From NCBI RefSeq assembly GCF_014635665.1, contig NZ_BMDG01000002.1, forward strand, positions 372,001 through 436,000: 64,000 bases of DNA, given 5' to 3'. A program made the position numbers and the translations under genes. The DNA comes from Isoptericola cucumis (GTDB lineage: Bacteria > Actinomycetota > Actinomycetes > Actinomycetales > Cellulomonadaceae). Shown piece after piece: positions 15,499 through 24,027 of this stretch. The notes below the pieces were generated by a model, which ran no database searches, had not been told where the DNA came from, and was given only the letters and a program-made list of their open reading frames with translations. Position 1 is the stretch's first letter. Each line of letters starts with the position of its first letter.

Positions 15499-16725
15499 AT
15501 GACGCGCACCCGAAGGCACGGCACCGTCGTCGCGGCGGCCGTCCTCGCGCTCGCCGCCGGGTGCACGAGCCCCGGCCCGCCGCCCGAGGACCGGATGCTG
15601 CTGCCCACCAGCGGACAGCCGCAGCCCACCCTGGAGCCGCGGGAACAGCCACGGGCCGCGGTCACGGGCGTCGTCGACGGCCTCGACGTGCCGTGGGGGC
15701 TCGCCGCGCTGCCGGACGAGCACCTGCTGGTGAGCCTGCGCGACGCCGCACGGCTGGTGATCGTCGACCTGGCCACCGGCACGACGACGCCGGTCACCGG
15801 CCCTGGCGCCGAGCGGCTCGCGGCCGAGACGGTGCCAGGCGGAGAGGCGGGCCTGCTCGGCGTCGCGGTCGCGCCGCAGGGCGCGGAGCGGCCGGGCGAG
15901 GTGTTCGTGTACCGCACGGGCGCCGACGACAACGCGGTGCTGCGCGGCACCCTGGACGGCACCGAGCTGGGCGAGCTGACCCCGGTCGTCGAGGGGATCC
16001 CGCGCGCCGCGAACCACGACGGCGGCGTGCTGGCGTTCGGCCCCGACGGCCACCTCTACGTGGGCACGGGCGACGCGGCGGACACGGCGAACGCCCAGGA
16101 CCCGGGCTCGCTCGGGGGCAAGATCCTGCGGATGACGCCCGACGGCGAGCCCGCCCCCGGAAACCCGGAGCCCGGCTCGCCGGTGTGGTCGTCCGGGCAC
16201 CGCAACGTGCAGGGCCTCGGCTGGGACCCGGATGGGCGGATGTTCGCGAGCGAGTTCGGGCAGAACACCTGGGACGAGCTCAACGTGATCGTCGCGGGCG
16301 GGAACTACGGGTGGCCGGACGCCGAGGGGCCGAGCGGGTCGGGCGGGTCCGGCGGCGACCTCGTCGACCCGGTCGCGTGGTGGACGCCCGCCGAGGCGTC
16401 GCCGTCCGGCCTGACCGTGACCGCCGACGCCGTCTACCTCGCCGGGCTGCGCGGCGAGACGCTGTGGCGCGTGCCGTTCCTCGAGACCGCCGACGAGACC
16501 GCCGACGAGAGCGCCGACGAGACCGCCGACGTCGAGCGCGACGGCGACCACGCCGGCCTCGGCCGGCCGCAGGCGCTGCTGCGCGGCGAGCTGGGCCGGC
16601 TGCGCAACGTCGGGGCCGTCGCCGCGACCGACCGCACCGGCCTGTGGCTGCTGACGAGCAACACGGACGGCCGCGGCTCGCCGCGCGAGGACGACGACCG
16701 GCTGGTGCACGTCACGCTCGGCTGA
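15499..16725 (+). CDS. PQQ-dependent sugar (glucose/sorbosone-type) dehydrogenase, lipoprotein
   Basis: The 408-aa secreted beta-propeller is of the soluble glucose dehydrogenase/YliI family. The lipobox LALAAGC puts the lipid-bearing Cys at about residue 22. Blades are recognised by LDVPWGLAALPD, GGEAGLLGVAVAP, NHDGGVLAFGPDGHLYVGTGD (read in two parts), LGGKILRMTPDG, SSGHRNVQGLGWDPDG, FASEFGQNTWDELNVI and GGNYGWP. All are family signatures, including the catalytic-site His of the NHDGG segment. Near residues 330-346 an ETADETADESADETADVE insertion made of 12-bp DNA repeats extends a loop. The ATG at 15499 is chosen to place the signal peptide at the N-terminus. Confidence 0.88.
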   Translation: MTRTRRHGTVVAAAVLALAAGCTSPGPPPEDRMLLPTSGQPQPTLEPREQPRAAVTGVVDGLDVPWGLAALPDEHLLVSLRDAARLVIVDLATGTTTPVTGPGAERLAAETVPGGEAGLLGVAVAPQGAERPGEVFVYRTGADDNAVLRGTLDGTELGELTPVVEGIPRAANHDGGVLAFGPDGHLYVGTGDAADTANAQDPGSLGGKILRMTPDGEPAPGNPEPGSPVWSSGHRNVQGLGWDPDGRMFASEFGQNTWDELNVIVAGGNYGWPDAEGPSGSGGSGGDLVDPVAWWTPAEASPSGLTVTADAVYLAGLRGETLWRVPFLETADETADESADETADVERDGDHAGLGRPQALLRGELGRLRNVGAVAATDRTGLWLLTSNTDGRGSPREDDDRLVHVTLG

Positions 16726-16775
16726 CGGACCCGACCGGGCTGCGGGACGTCGGAGCCGCCCCGGCGTCCGGGCCC

Positions 16776-16781
16776 TAGAAT
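16776..16781 (+). promoter_or_regulatory. -10 box TAGAAT, leaderless promoter of metG
   Basis: TAGAAT is followed by 7 nt and the ATG at 16789. Confidence 0.55.
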
Positions 16782-16788
16782 CGCCCGC

Positions 16789-18597
16789 ATGACCCACATC
16801 CTCTCGGCCGTGGCATGGCCCTACGCCAACGGCCCGCGGCACATCGGCCACGTCGCCGGCTTCGGCGTCCCCTCCGACGTCTTCAGCCGGTACATGCGGA
16901 TGGCGGGTCACGACGTGCTGATGGTCTCCGGCACGGACGAGCACGGGACGCCGATCCTCGTGCAGGCGGAGCAGGAGGGCGTGACGCCGCAGGAGCTCGC
17001 CGACCGGTACAACCGCGTCATCGTGGAGGACCTGGCGTCGCTCGGGCTGTCCTACGACCTGTTCACCCGCACCACCACGCGCAACCACTACGCCGTCGTG
17101 CAGGAGATGTTCCGCACGGTCCACAAGAACGGCTACATGGTCGAGAAGACCACGATGGGCGCGATCTCCCCGTCGACGGGCCGCACGCTGCCCGACCGCT
17201 TCATCGAGGGCACGTGCCCCATCTGCGGGTACGACGGCGCGCGCGGCGACCAGTGCGACAACTGCGGCAACCAGCTCGACCCGATCGACCTGAAGAACCC
17301 GCGCAGCCGCATCAACGGCGAGACGCCGAAGTTCGTCGAGTCGGACCACTTCTTCCTCGACCTGCCCGCGCTCGTGGACTCGCTGGCGTCCTGGCTGGGT
17401 ACCCGGTCGGGGTGGCGGCCGAACGTGCTGAACTTCAGCCGCAACCTCCTCGACGACGTGCGCCCGCGCGCCATGACGCGCGACATCGACTGGGGCATCC
17501 CGGTCCCGCTGCCCGGCTGGGAGGAGAACCCCACCAAGCGCCTGTACGTGTGGTTCGACGCCGTCATCGGCTACCTGTCCGCGTCGATCGAGTGGGCGCG
17601 GCGCACGGGCGACCCGGAGGCGTGGCGCGCCTGGTGGACCGACCAGGACGCGCGGTCGTTCTACTTCATGGGCAAGGACAACATCACGTTCCACTCCCAG
17701 ATCTGGCCGGCCGAGCTGCTGGCCTACGACGGGCGGGGGAACAAGGGCGGCGCGCCCGGTCCGTACGGCGAGCTCCAGCTCCCCACCGAGGTGGTCAGCA
17801 GCGAGTTCCTCAACGTCGAGGGGCAGAAGTTCTCGTCCTCGCGCGGCGTCGTCATCTACGTGCGCGACATGCTGGCGCGCTACCAGCCGGACGCCTTCCG
17901 CTACTACGTCGCGGCGGCCGGGCCGGAGAGCCAGGACGTCGACTTCACGTGGGAGAGCTTCCTGCGCCGCACCAACGACGAGCTCGTCGCGGGCTGGGGC
18001 AACCTCGTCAACCGCACGGCGAGCATGGTCCACAAGAACTTCGGCGAGATCCCGACGCCGGGCGAGCTGGCCGACGTCGACCGCGACGTCCTGGCGACGA
18101 CGTCGAAGGCGTTCGGCACCATCGGCGACCTCGTCGAGGCGAACCGGCAGCGGGCCGCCGTCGCGGAGGCGATGCGCGTGGTCGGCGACGTCAACCGGTA
18201 CGTGTCGGAGACGGCGCCGTGGAAGCTCAAGACCGACCCGGAGCGCCTCGGCACGGTGCTGCACACGGTCACGCAGGCGGTCAGCGACTGCAACACGCTG
18301 CTGAGCCCCTTCCTGCCGCACTCGGCGCAGAAGGTGCACGAGACCTTCGGCGGCACCGGTACGTTCGCCCCGCAGCCGCGCATCGAGGAGGTCACCGACC
18401 TCGACGACGACTCCCGCGAGTACCCGGTGATCACGGGGGACTACCTGTCCGACCAGCATGGTGAGGGCGGGTTCCCGGAGTGGACGTCGCGCCCGGTGGC
18501 GCCCGGCACCCCGGTCGCGAAGCCGGTGCCGGTGTTCACCAAGCTCGACGACTCGATCGTCGACGAGGAGCTCGAGCGGCTGCGACGGACGGCCTGA
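16789..18597 (+). CDS. metG: Methionine--tRNA ligase
   Basis: The 602-aa class I synthetase charges tRNA-Met. The HIGH motif is [10 protein letters not shown] (about residues 17-22), with [12 protein letters not shown] shortly after. The zinc knuckle shows CPICGYDG and [10 protein letters not shown]. The KMSKS loop is KFSSSRG, a permitted variant. The anticodon-binding helical domain follows, with [18 protein letters not shown]. The length fits actinobacterial MetRS without the C-terminal dimerisation domain. It is followed closely by tatD (4 bp), the same gene order as in M. tuberculosis, where however metG is on the other strand. Confidence 0.97.
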   Translation: MTHILSAVAWPYANGPRHIGHVAGFGVPSDVFSRYMRMAGHDVLMVSGTDEHGTPILVQAEQEGVTPQELADRYNRVIVEDLASLGLSYDLFTRTTTRNHYAVVQEMFRTVHKNGYMVEKTTMGAISPSTGRTLPDRFIEGTCPICGYDGARGDQCDNCGNQLDPIDLKNPRSRINGETPKFVESDHFFLDLPALVDSLASWLGTRSGWRPNVLNFSRNLLDDVRPRAMTRDIDWGIPVPLPGWEENPTKRLYVWFDAVIGYLSASIEWARRTGDPEAWRAWWTDQDARSFYFMGKDNITFHSQIWPAELLAYDGRGNKGGAPGPYGELQLPTEVVSSEFLNVEGQKFSSSRGVVIYVRDMLARYQPDAFRYYVAAAGPESQDVDFTWESFLRRTNDELVAGWGNLVNRTASMVHKNFGEIPTPGELADVDRDVLATTSKAFGTIGDLVEANRQRAAVAEAMRVVGDVNRYVSETAPWKLKTDPERLGTVLHTVTQAVSDCNTLLSPFLPHSAQKVHETFGGTGTFAPQPRIEEVTDLDDDSREYPVITGDYLSDQHGEGGFPEWTSRPVAPGTPVAKPVPVFTKLDDSIVDEELERLRRTA

Positions 18598-18601
18598 CCG
18601 G

Positions 18602-19531
18602 GTGGCGCGCAAGCGCGAGCGGGGCTTCCCCGCCGCCCCCGAGCCCCTGCCCCTGCCCGTCGTCGACAACCACACCCACCTGGACGTGATCGCCGCCGTC
18701 CTGCCGCAGGACGTCCCGGTGCCCACCGTGGCAGAGCACCTGGCCCGGGCCGCCGCGGCCGGCGTCGACCGGGTGGTCCAGGTCGGCTCCGACCTGCCGG
18801 CGATCGACTGGACGGACGCCCTGCTCCGCGGCGCCGACGCGGCGCGGGTGCTGGGTGCCGTCGCCATCCACCCCAACGAGGCGGTGCTGCACGCGGGGGT
18901 GCGCGAGGTCGGGCCCGACGGGCTGGAGCCGGACCCGGCGGCGCACCACGAGGTGTCGCTCGACGACGCGCTGGCCCGTGTCGCCGAGGTGGCCCGCGCC
19001 AACCCGCGGGTGCGGGCGATCGGCGAGACCGGCATGGACCTGTTCCGCACCGGGCCGCGGGGCGAGATCGCCCAGCGCGAGGCGTTCCGCGCCCACGTCG
19101 CGCTCGCCAAGGAGCTCGGCCTGGCGCTGCAGATCCACGACCGCGACGCGCACGCGCAGGTGATCGACGTCCTGCTGGCCGACGGCGCCCCCGAGCGCAC
19201 CGTCTTCCACTGCTACTCGGGCGACGAGGAGATGGCGCGGCTGGCGGCGTCCCACGGCTGGTACCTGTCGTTCGCCGGCCCGGTGACGTACCCGAAGAAC
19301 GAGCACCTGCGCGCCGCCCTGCGGGCGGTGCCGCTCGGTCAGGTGCTCGTCGAGACTGACGCACCGTTCCTGCCGCCCCACCCGTACCGCGGGCAGCCCA
19401 ACGCGCCGTACGTCGCCGCGCACACCGTGCGGGCGATGGCGGGCGTCCTCGGGCGACCGCTGGACGAGGTCTGCTCGGCGGTCTCGGCCACGTCCGTGCA
19501 GGTCTACGGGTCGTTCGACGGTCCGGCGTGA
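18602..19531 (+). CDS. tatD: TatD-family metal-dependent hydrolase/DNase
   Basis: The 309-aa amidohydrolase-fold nuclease has metal ligands in VVDNHTHLDV, the ETGMDLF strand (in most homologues EIGLDYY), LQIHDRDAH (metal His), TVFHCYSGDEEMARL and VLVETDAPFLPPHPYRGQPN. Homologues have 3'-5' exonuclease activity and take part in DNA repair and DNA clearance. The GTG start gives the normal family length. The gene sits 4 bp after metG and overlaps the next gene by 4 bp (GTGA), so the trio is probably co-translated. Confidence 0.93.
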   Translation: MARKRERGFPAAPEPLPLPVVDNHTHLDVIAAVLPQDVPVPTVAEHLARAAAAGVDRVVQVGSDLPAIDWTDALLRGADAARVLGAVAIHPNEAVLHAGVREVGPDGLEPDPAAHHEVSLDDALARVAEVARANPRVRAIGETGMDLFRTGPRGEIAQREAFRAHVALAKELGLALQIHDRDAHAQVIDVLLADGAPERTVFHCYSGDEEMARLAASHGWYLSFAGPVTYPKNEHLRAALRAVPLGQVLVETDAPFLPPHPYRGQPNAPYVAAHTVRAMAGVLGRPLDEVCSAVSATSVQVYGSFDGPA

Positions 19532-20808
19532 CCGACGGGCCCCTTCCTCCCCGGCGCCGGTTCCGCTACGGTCTGGTGCCCGTGCGGAGTGCGAGCAGGA
19601 CGGCCGGGCAGGACGACCGGCGGCAGGGCCGGAGGGCCGGCCGGCGGCAGGGCCGTGACCCGCTGCCCACCCCGGCCCGCCATGCCGTGCACGGCGTGGT
19701 GCTGGTCGCCCTCCTGGGCGGCTCCCTCGCCGTGGCGCAGCAGCACAAGTCGGTGACGATCGACTACGACGGGCAGATCGCCACCGTCGACGCCTACGGC
19801 GACTCCGTGGGCGACCTGCTGGCCTACCACCACATCCCGGTGGGTCCCGACGACCTGGTGCAGCCCGCGGCGAGCGCGTCGGCCCGGGACGGCGGCGAGG
19901 TCGTGGTCCGCACGAGCCGCGAGGTGACCGTCGAGATCGACGGCGAGCTCACGACCTTCCCGACGACGGCGCACACCGTCGGCGAGCTGCTCGCGGCGCT
20001 CGGGCCGCGTGGCGACGGCGCGGTGACGTCGGCGTCCCGCTCGTCCGTGCTCGACCGCGACGCCGTGCGCGTGTCGACGGTCAAGACGGTGCACGTCGCG
20101 GTGGACGGGTCGGTGCTGCCCATCCGCACGTCGCAGGCCACGGTGCGCGACGTGCTCGACAAGGCGGGCATCTCCCTCGGCAAGCACGACCGCACGTCCG
20201 CGCCGCTCGACGGGGCCGCCGTGGACGGCATGGTCGTGCTGGTGAGCCGGGGCGACTCGAGCTCGGACACCACGACCGAGGTCATCCCGTTCGAGACGAG
20301 GACGATCGAGTCCGACGACCTCCCGAAGGGCTACGAGACGGTCCGCACGGCGGGGGTGCCGGGGGAGCGGGTCACGACGTACTCCGTCAAGACGCTCGAC
20401 GGCGCCGAGATCGAGCGCACGGTGAAGAAGCGCGAGGTCACGCGCGAGCCGGTGGACGAGGAGATCCTCGTCGGCACCATGGACGTCGCCACGGCCACCC
20501 CGGACCCGGGCTCCGCCAAGGCGATCGGGCAGGCGATGGCGGCCGAGCGCGGCTGGACCGGCGCGGAGTGGCCCTGCCTCGAGAACCTGTGGGACAAGGA
20601 GTCCGGCTGGCGCTGGAACGCGGACAACCCGGCCAGCAGCGCGTACGGGATCCCGCAGGCCCTCCCGGGCTCGAAGATGGCGACCGCCGGCGCCGACTGG
20701 GAGACCAACCCGTCCACGCAGATCGAGTGGGGCCTGGGGTACATCGCCGGCCGCTACGGGTCGCCGTGCGCCGCGTGGGGCCACTCGGTGGACGTCGGCT
20801 GGTACTGA
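19528..20808 (+). CDS. DUF348/G5-domain secreted transglycosylase-like protein (copy 1)
   Basis: The 426-aa protein has a basic N-terminus (about 1-50), a membrane/signal segment at about 53-70, three DUF348 repeats (HKSVTIDYDGQIATVDAYG, SREVTVEIDGELTTFPTTA and KTVHVAVDGSVLPI starts), a G5 domain (PFETRTIESDDLPKG... VKTLDGAEIERTVKKREV) and a C-terminal lysozyme-like domain (GWTGAEWPCLENLWDKESGW, AYGIPQALPGSKMA, QIEWGLGYIAGRYG). The putative catalytic Glu is in DKESGW. It overlaps tatD by 4 bp. The end domain is nearly the same as that of the third copy and differs from the Rpf domain of the middle copy. It probably cleaves or binds peptidoglycan. Confidence 0.88.
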   Translation: MTDGPLPPRRRFRYGLVPVRSASRTAGQDDRRQGRRAGRRQGRDPLPTPARHAVHGVVLVALLGGSLAVAQQHKSVTIDYDGQIATVDAYGDSVGDLLAYHHIPVGPDDLVQPAASASARDGGEVVVRTSREVTVEIDGELTTFPTTAHTVGELLAALGPRGDGAVTSASRSSVLDRDAVRVSTVKTVHVAVDGSVLPIRTSQATVRDVLDKAGISLGKHDRTSAPLDGAAVDGMVVLVSRGDSSSDTTTEVIPFETRTIESDDLPKGYETVRTAGVPGERVTTYSVKTLDGAEIERTVKKREVTREPVDEEILVGTMDVATATPDPGSAKAIGQAMAAERGWTGAEWPCLENLWDKESGWRWNADNPASSAYGIPQALPGSKMATAGADWETNPSTQIEWGLGYIAGRYGSPCAAWGHSVDVGWY

Positions 20809-20929
20809 CGACTACTGACGACCCGACGGGGCGACACGACGGGGGCGACACGCTGAGTGTGGCGTGATCGAACCCCGTGACTTTCCGGTCAACCGAGCAC
20901 AGACCCGGGCATAACTACCACAGGGCGTC

Positions 20930-20958
20930 TTGGTGGATGGTCACGATCCGGTTACGGT
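20930..20958 (+). promoter_or_regulatory. Promoter of rpf with MtrA-like direct repeat
   Basis: TTGGTG (20930-20935), 17 nt, TACGGT (20953-20958). Between and over the -10 lie two half-sites, GTCAC-gatccg-GTTAC (20940-20955), in 11-bp register. This is the arrangement of MtrA-type OmpR-family sites found before rpf and wall-hydrolase genes. Confidence 0.5.
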
Positions 20959-20988
20959 CTCTGGAGCCGCCGGATCGATGACCGGACC

Positions 20989-21044
20989 CGACCGCCAGCC
21001 GGGAACCCGCCATCGTGCCCGGGACCACTGATGACTGGACCCGT
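20989..21044 (+). promoter_or_regulatory. Leader block shared with copy 3
   Basis: CGACCGCC followed by GCCGGGAACCCGC, then GATGACTGGACCC just before the start, recurs in nearly the same form at 22641-22678. It is either a conserved RNA leader or a conserved N-terminal coding stretch; both readings are open. Confidence 0.4.
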
Positions 21045-22313
21045 GTGAACCCCTCGAACGACACCCCGACCCCGTCGTCCGCGCCGGCCTCCGAGGAGGC
21101 CGCCACCGCGGCCGGCACCTCGACCCGTACGCGCCGGCGCTGGCCGCTCGTCGCGGGCCTCGCGGCAGGCGCGATCGTCCTCGCCGGTGGTGGAGCCGCC
21201 GCCTACGGGCAGGCGCACAAGACCGTCACCCTCGACATCGACGGTGAGACCCGCACCGTCGACACCTACTCCGGTTCCGTCTCCGGGCTGCTCGAGTCGC
21301 AGGGCGTCCGCGTGGGCGACCGTGACGCGGTCACCCCGGGCGCGGACGCCGCGCTGCGCGACGGCTCCGACGTCGTCGTCCGCTACGGGCGCGAGCTCAC
21401 GGTGGACGTGGACGGCGAGCGCGACGACGTCTGGGTCACCGCGCTCGACGCCGACGAGGCGCTGCAGGGCCTCGACGCCCGCGGCTCCGACGTCGCGCTC
21501 GTCGCGTCCCGCTCCGGCGACCGCGCGTCGCTGCCCCTGCGGCTGGACGCCGAGGAGCCCGTCGCGGTCGCCGTCGACGGCACCACGACCGTGGTCGACG
21601 ACGCGAGCGTCGGCCTCGAGCCGATCCTCGCCGGCCTCGACGTCACGGTCGACGGCGACGACAACGTCTACGTCGAGCGTCAGGCGCCGAAGACCGAGGG
21701 CGACCCCACCGTGCGGGTCGTCGTCGAGCGCGTCGAGACGAAGAAGGTCACCAAGAAGGCCGCGATCGAGCACGAGACGCGCACCAAGACCGACGCCGAC
21801 CGGTTCGCCGACCTGGGCAGCACCGTTGCCCAGGAGGGGAAGGACGGCGAGCGGACACGCGTCTTCCGCGTGACGACCGTCGACGGCAAGGTCACCGACC
21901 GCGAGAAGCTGTCGGACAAGGTGACGACGAAGCCGGTCACCGAGGTCGTGGTCGAGGGCACCAAGGAGCGCCCTGAGCCGGAGCCCGAGCCGGCGCCCGA
22001 GCCCGAGCCGGCCCCGGCCGAGGAGAGCACGGACTCGTCGTCCGACTCCGGCTCGTCGTCCGGGGGCTCCGCCCCTGCGGGCGTGTGGGCCCAGCTCGCC
22101 GAGTGCGAGTCGGGCGGCGACCCGACGACGAACACCGGCAACGGCTACTACGGCCTGTACCAGTTCTCCGCGGAGACCTGGGCCGCCATGGGCGGCAGCG
22201 GCCTGCCCTCGGACGCCTCGGCAGCCGAGCAGACGCAGCGCGCCCAGGCCCTGCAGGCGCAGTCCGGGTGGGGCCAGTGGCCCGCCTGTGCCGCCCAGCT
22301 CGGCCTGCTCTGA
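21045..22313 (+). CDS. rpfB: Resuscitation-promoting factor, RpfB-type
   Basis: The 422-aa protein has a short cytosolic tail, a membrane segment (WPLVAGLAAGAIVLAGGGAAA, in pieces, about 29-50), three DUF348 repeats, a G5 domain (KKVTKKAAIEHETRTKTDAD to TKPVTEVVVEGTKERP), a Pro-Glu/Ser linker and a C-terminal Rpf domain. The Rpf domain reads VWAQLAECESGGDPTTNTGN, then GYYGLYQFSAETW. The Glu in AECESGGD is the catalytic acid, and the paired Cys (AECES and WPACA) fit the Rpf disulfide. It is a muralytic enzyme for wall remodelling and exit from dormancy. The GTG at 21045 is chosen because it follows the shared leader block; GTG 21015 is possible. The order tatD-rpfB-rsmA-ispE is the canonical one. 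Confidence 0.92.
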   Translation: MNPSNDTPTPSSAPASEEAATAAGTSTRTRRRWPLVAGLAAGAIVLAGGGAAAYGQAHKTVTLDIDGETRTVDTYSGSVSGLLESQGVRVGDRDAVTPGADAALRDGSDVVVRYGRELTVDVDGERDDVWVTALDADEALQGLDARGSDVALVASRSGDRASLPLRLDAEEPVAVAVDGTTTVVDDASVGLEPILAGLDVTVDGDDNVYVERQAPKTEGDPTVRVVVERVETKKVTKKAAIEHETRTKTDADRFADLGSTVAQEGKDGERTRVFRVTTVDGKVTDREKLSDKVTTKPVTEVVVEGTKERPEPEPEPAPEPEPAPAEESTDSSSDSGSSSGGSAPAGVWAQLAECESGGDPTTNTGNGYYGLYQFSAETWAAMGGSGLPSDASAAEQTQRAQALQAQSGWGQWPACAAQLGLL

Positions 22314-22363
22314 CGTCACCGTCGTGACACCTGGGTCGTGACCTGCGGGTCGCGGCCGACGAC

Positions 22364-22399
22364 GAGACCGCCCGGCCCCGCACGGGGCCGGGCGGTCTC
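22364..22399 (+). terminator. Strong terminator of rpfB
   Basis: GAGACCGCCCGGCCCC, loop gcac, GGGGCCGGGCGGTCTC, then GCTTTCC: a 16-bp perfect stem with a short T run. Confidence 0.9.
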
Positions 22400-22461
22400 G
22401 CTTTCCGGCCCCGCCGCGCCCGTGTCCTTCGTCACGGAGCGGGCGCTGAGCTAGGAACCTG

Positions 22462-22480
22462 ATAACGAATCGGTTACGGT
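22462..22480 (+). promoter_or_regulatory. Promoter of copy 3 with MtrA-like direct repeat
   Basis: ATAAC-gaatcg-GTTAC (22462-22477) overlaps the -10 box TACGGT (22475-22480). The core CGGTTACGGTC is identical to that of the rpfB promoter. Confidence 0.5.
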
Positions 22481-22536
22481 CGGATGTCCCGCGTGCGAGC
22501 CGCGCCCACAAGGTGTATGGCCGCGCGGGATGTCGA

Positions 22537-22616
22537 CCGCCGGATCGGCGGGTCGAGTCCGTGATGGCACCACCCGGTGCCGACGTCGCCCGCGGGCGAC
22601 CCCGTCCGCGGACGGG
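22537..22616 (+). promoter_or_regulatory. Structured 5' leader: four successive hairpins
   Basis: CCGCCG/CGGCGG (22537-22551), GGCACC/GGTGCC (22566-22581) and two abutting 16-bp perfect palindromes, GTCGCCCGCGGGCGAC (22585-22600) and CCCGTCCGCGGACGGG (22601-22616). The leader from the predicted start site to GTG 22679 is about 190 nt. It matches no riboswitch consensus I can recall. Confidence 0.5.
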
Positions 22617-22678
22617 TGCGGAGGGCGCCCTGCCCGCACTCGACCGCCGTGGCCGGAACCCGCGACGACTGGACCCCT

Positions 22679-24007
22679 GTGACCCTCACCCCTGACACCA
22701 CCCCCGAGACCGCCGCGACCGCGAGCGGCACCGTCCGACGCCGCCGCTGGCCGCTCGTGGCCGCCACGGCCGCCGTGGCCGTCGCGGTCGCCGGTGGCGC
22801 GCTGGCGTACGGCGACGCGCGCAAGACCGTCACGCTCGACGTCGACGGCAACGTGCGCACCGTGACGACCATGGCCGACTCCGTGGACGCGCTCCTCGAG
22901 TCGCAGGGCGTCGTCGTGGACGAGCGCGACCTGGTCGCCCCCGCCGCGACCAGCGACCTGTCGGAGGACGCCGACGTCGTCGTGCGCAGCGGCAAGCAGC
23001 TCGACCTCCAGGTCGACGGCGAGCGGACCGACGCCTGGGTCACCGCCCTCGACGCGGACGAGGCCCTCGACACCCTCACCGCCCGCGGCGGCGACGTGCG
23101 CATCATCGCGTCGCGCTCGGGCGAGCGGACCTCGCTCCCGGTCGACCTCGACACCGACGGCCCCGTCGCCGTCGTGCACGACGGCGACGCGCAGATCGTC
23201 GACGACGCCGAGGACGTGGCGGGCGCGCTGCAGCAGGCGGACGTCTCGATCGACGGCGACGACCGCGTGCACGTGACCGCCGCGTCGCACCCCGAGGTGA
23301 AGAAGGACGTCGTCACGGCGGCGAAGAAGACCGAGAAGAAGGCCGAGAAGGCCGAGCCCGGCACCGAGGTCGAGAACGTCGCCTCGCAGGACGCCGACGC
23401 CCCGGCGGAGGCCCCGCAGGTCGCCCTCGTGGTGGAGCGGGTGGAGACCAAGAAGGTCACCACGAAGAAGGACGTCGCGCACGACACGACGACCAAGAGG
23501 TCGGGCGACCGCTACTCCGACCTCGACGCGAAGGTCTCTCGCGAGGGCGCCGACGGCGTCCGCACGGTGGTGCACCGGGTGACGACCGTGGACGGCGACG
23601 TCGTCAAGAAGTCCAAGGTCTCCGACGAGGTCACCAAGAAGCCGGTGACCGAGGTGCTCGTCAAGGGCACCAAGGAGCGCCCCGAGCCCGAGCCGGCGAC
23701 GCCGACCGGCTCCACCCGCGAGATCGGCCAGCAGATGGCCGCCGCCCGCGGCTGGACCGGCTCGGAGTGGACCTGCCTCGAGTCCCTGTGGACCAAGGAG
23801 TCCGGCTGGGACGCCTCGGCGACGAACCCCTCCTCGGGCGCCTACGGCATCCCGCAGTCCCTGCCCGGCTCGAAGATGGCGACCGCCGGCTCCGACTGGC
23901 AGTCCAACCCCGCCACGCAGATCGAGTGGGGCCTGGACTACATCTCCGGCCGCTACGGCACCCCGTGCGGCGCGTGGGGCCACTCGCAGTCCGTCGGCTG
24001 GTACTGA
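22679..24007 (+). CDS. DUF348/G5-domain secreted transglycosylase-like protein (copy 3)
   Basis: The 442-aa protein has a cytosolic tail ending RRRRWPLVA, a membrane segment (about 22-42), three DUF348 repeats (KTVTLDVDGNVRTVTTMAD is the first), a Lys/Glu-rich stretch (KKTEKKAEKAEPGTEVE), a G5 domain (VERVETKKVTTKKDV to VTEVLVKGTKERPEPE) and the same lysozyme-like end as copy 1 (GWTGSEWTCLESLWTKESGW, AYGIPQSLPGSKM). The DUF348/G5 part is closest to rpfB, so it looks like an rpfB duplicate carrying the other catalytic domain. GTG 22679 is preferred since the upstream alternative at 22577 would run through perfect palindromes. Confidence 0.87.
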   Translation: MTLTPDTTPETAATASGTVRRRRWPLVAATAAVAVAVAGGALAYGDARKTVTLDVDGNVRTVTTMADSVDALLESQGVVVDERDLVAPAATSDLSEDADVVVRSGKQLDLQVDGERTDAWVTALDADEALDTLTARGGDVRIIASRSGERTSLPVDLDTDGPVAVVHDGDAQIVDDAEDVAGALQQADVSIDGDDRVHVTAASHPEVKKDVVTAAKKTEKKAEKAEPGTEVENVASQDADAPAEAPQVALVVERVETKKVTTKKDVAHDTTTKRSGDRYSDLDAKVSREGADGVRTVVHRVTTVDGDVVKKSKVSDEVTKKPVTEVLVKGTKERPEPEPATPTGSTREIGQQMAAARGWTGSEWTCLESLWTKESGWDASATNPSSGAYGIPQSLPGSKMATAGSDWQSNPATQIEWGLDYISGRYGTPCGAWGHSQSVGWY

Positions 24008-24015
24008 GCCACGGC

Positions 24016-24021
24016 TAAACT
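24016..24021 (+). promoter_or_regulatory. -10 box TAAACT, leaderless promoter of rsmA
   Basis: TAAACT is followed by 6 nt and the ATG at 24028. Confidence 0.5.
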
Positions 24022-24027
24022 CCCTGC

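Noticed and set aside
14779-19200. A 1473-codon open frame on the minus strand across metG and tatD
   Set aside because: Only the last 200 codons (from the ATG at 15381) show a real family, nicotinamidase. The rest is antisense of metG and tatD and exists because GC-rich DNA rarely forms stops.
20868-21044. c-di-AMP (ydaO) riboswitch before rpfB
   Set aside because: I looked for the conserved GCUGAA and GGGGUGAAUC-like segments and did not find them; GCCGGGAACCCGC alone is not enough.
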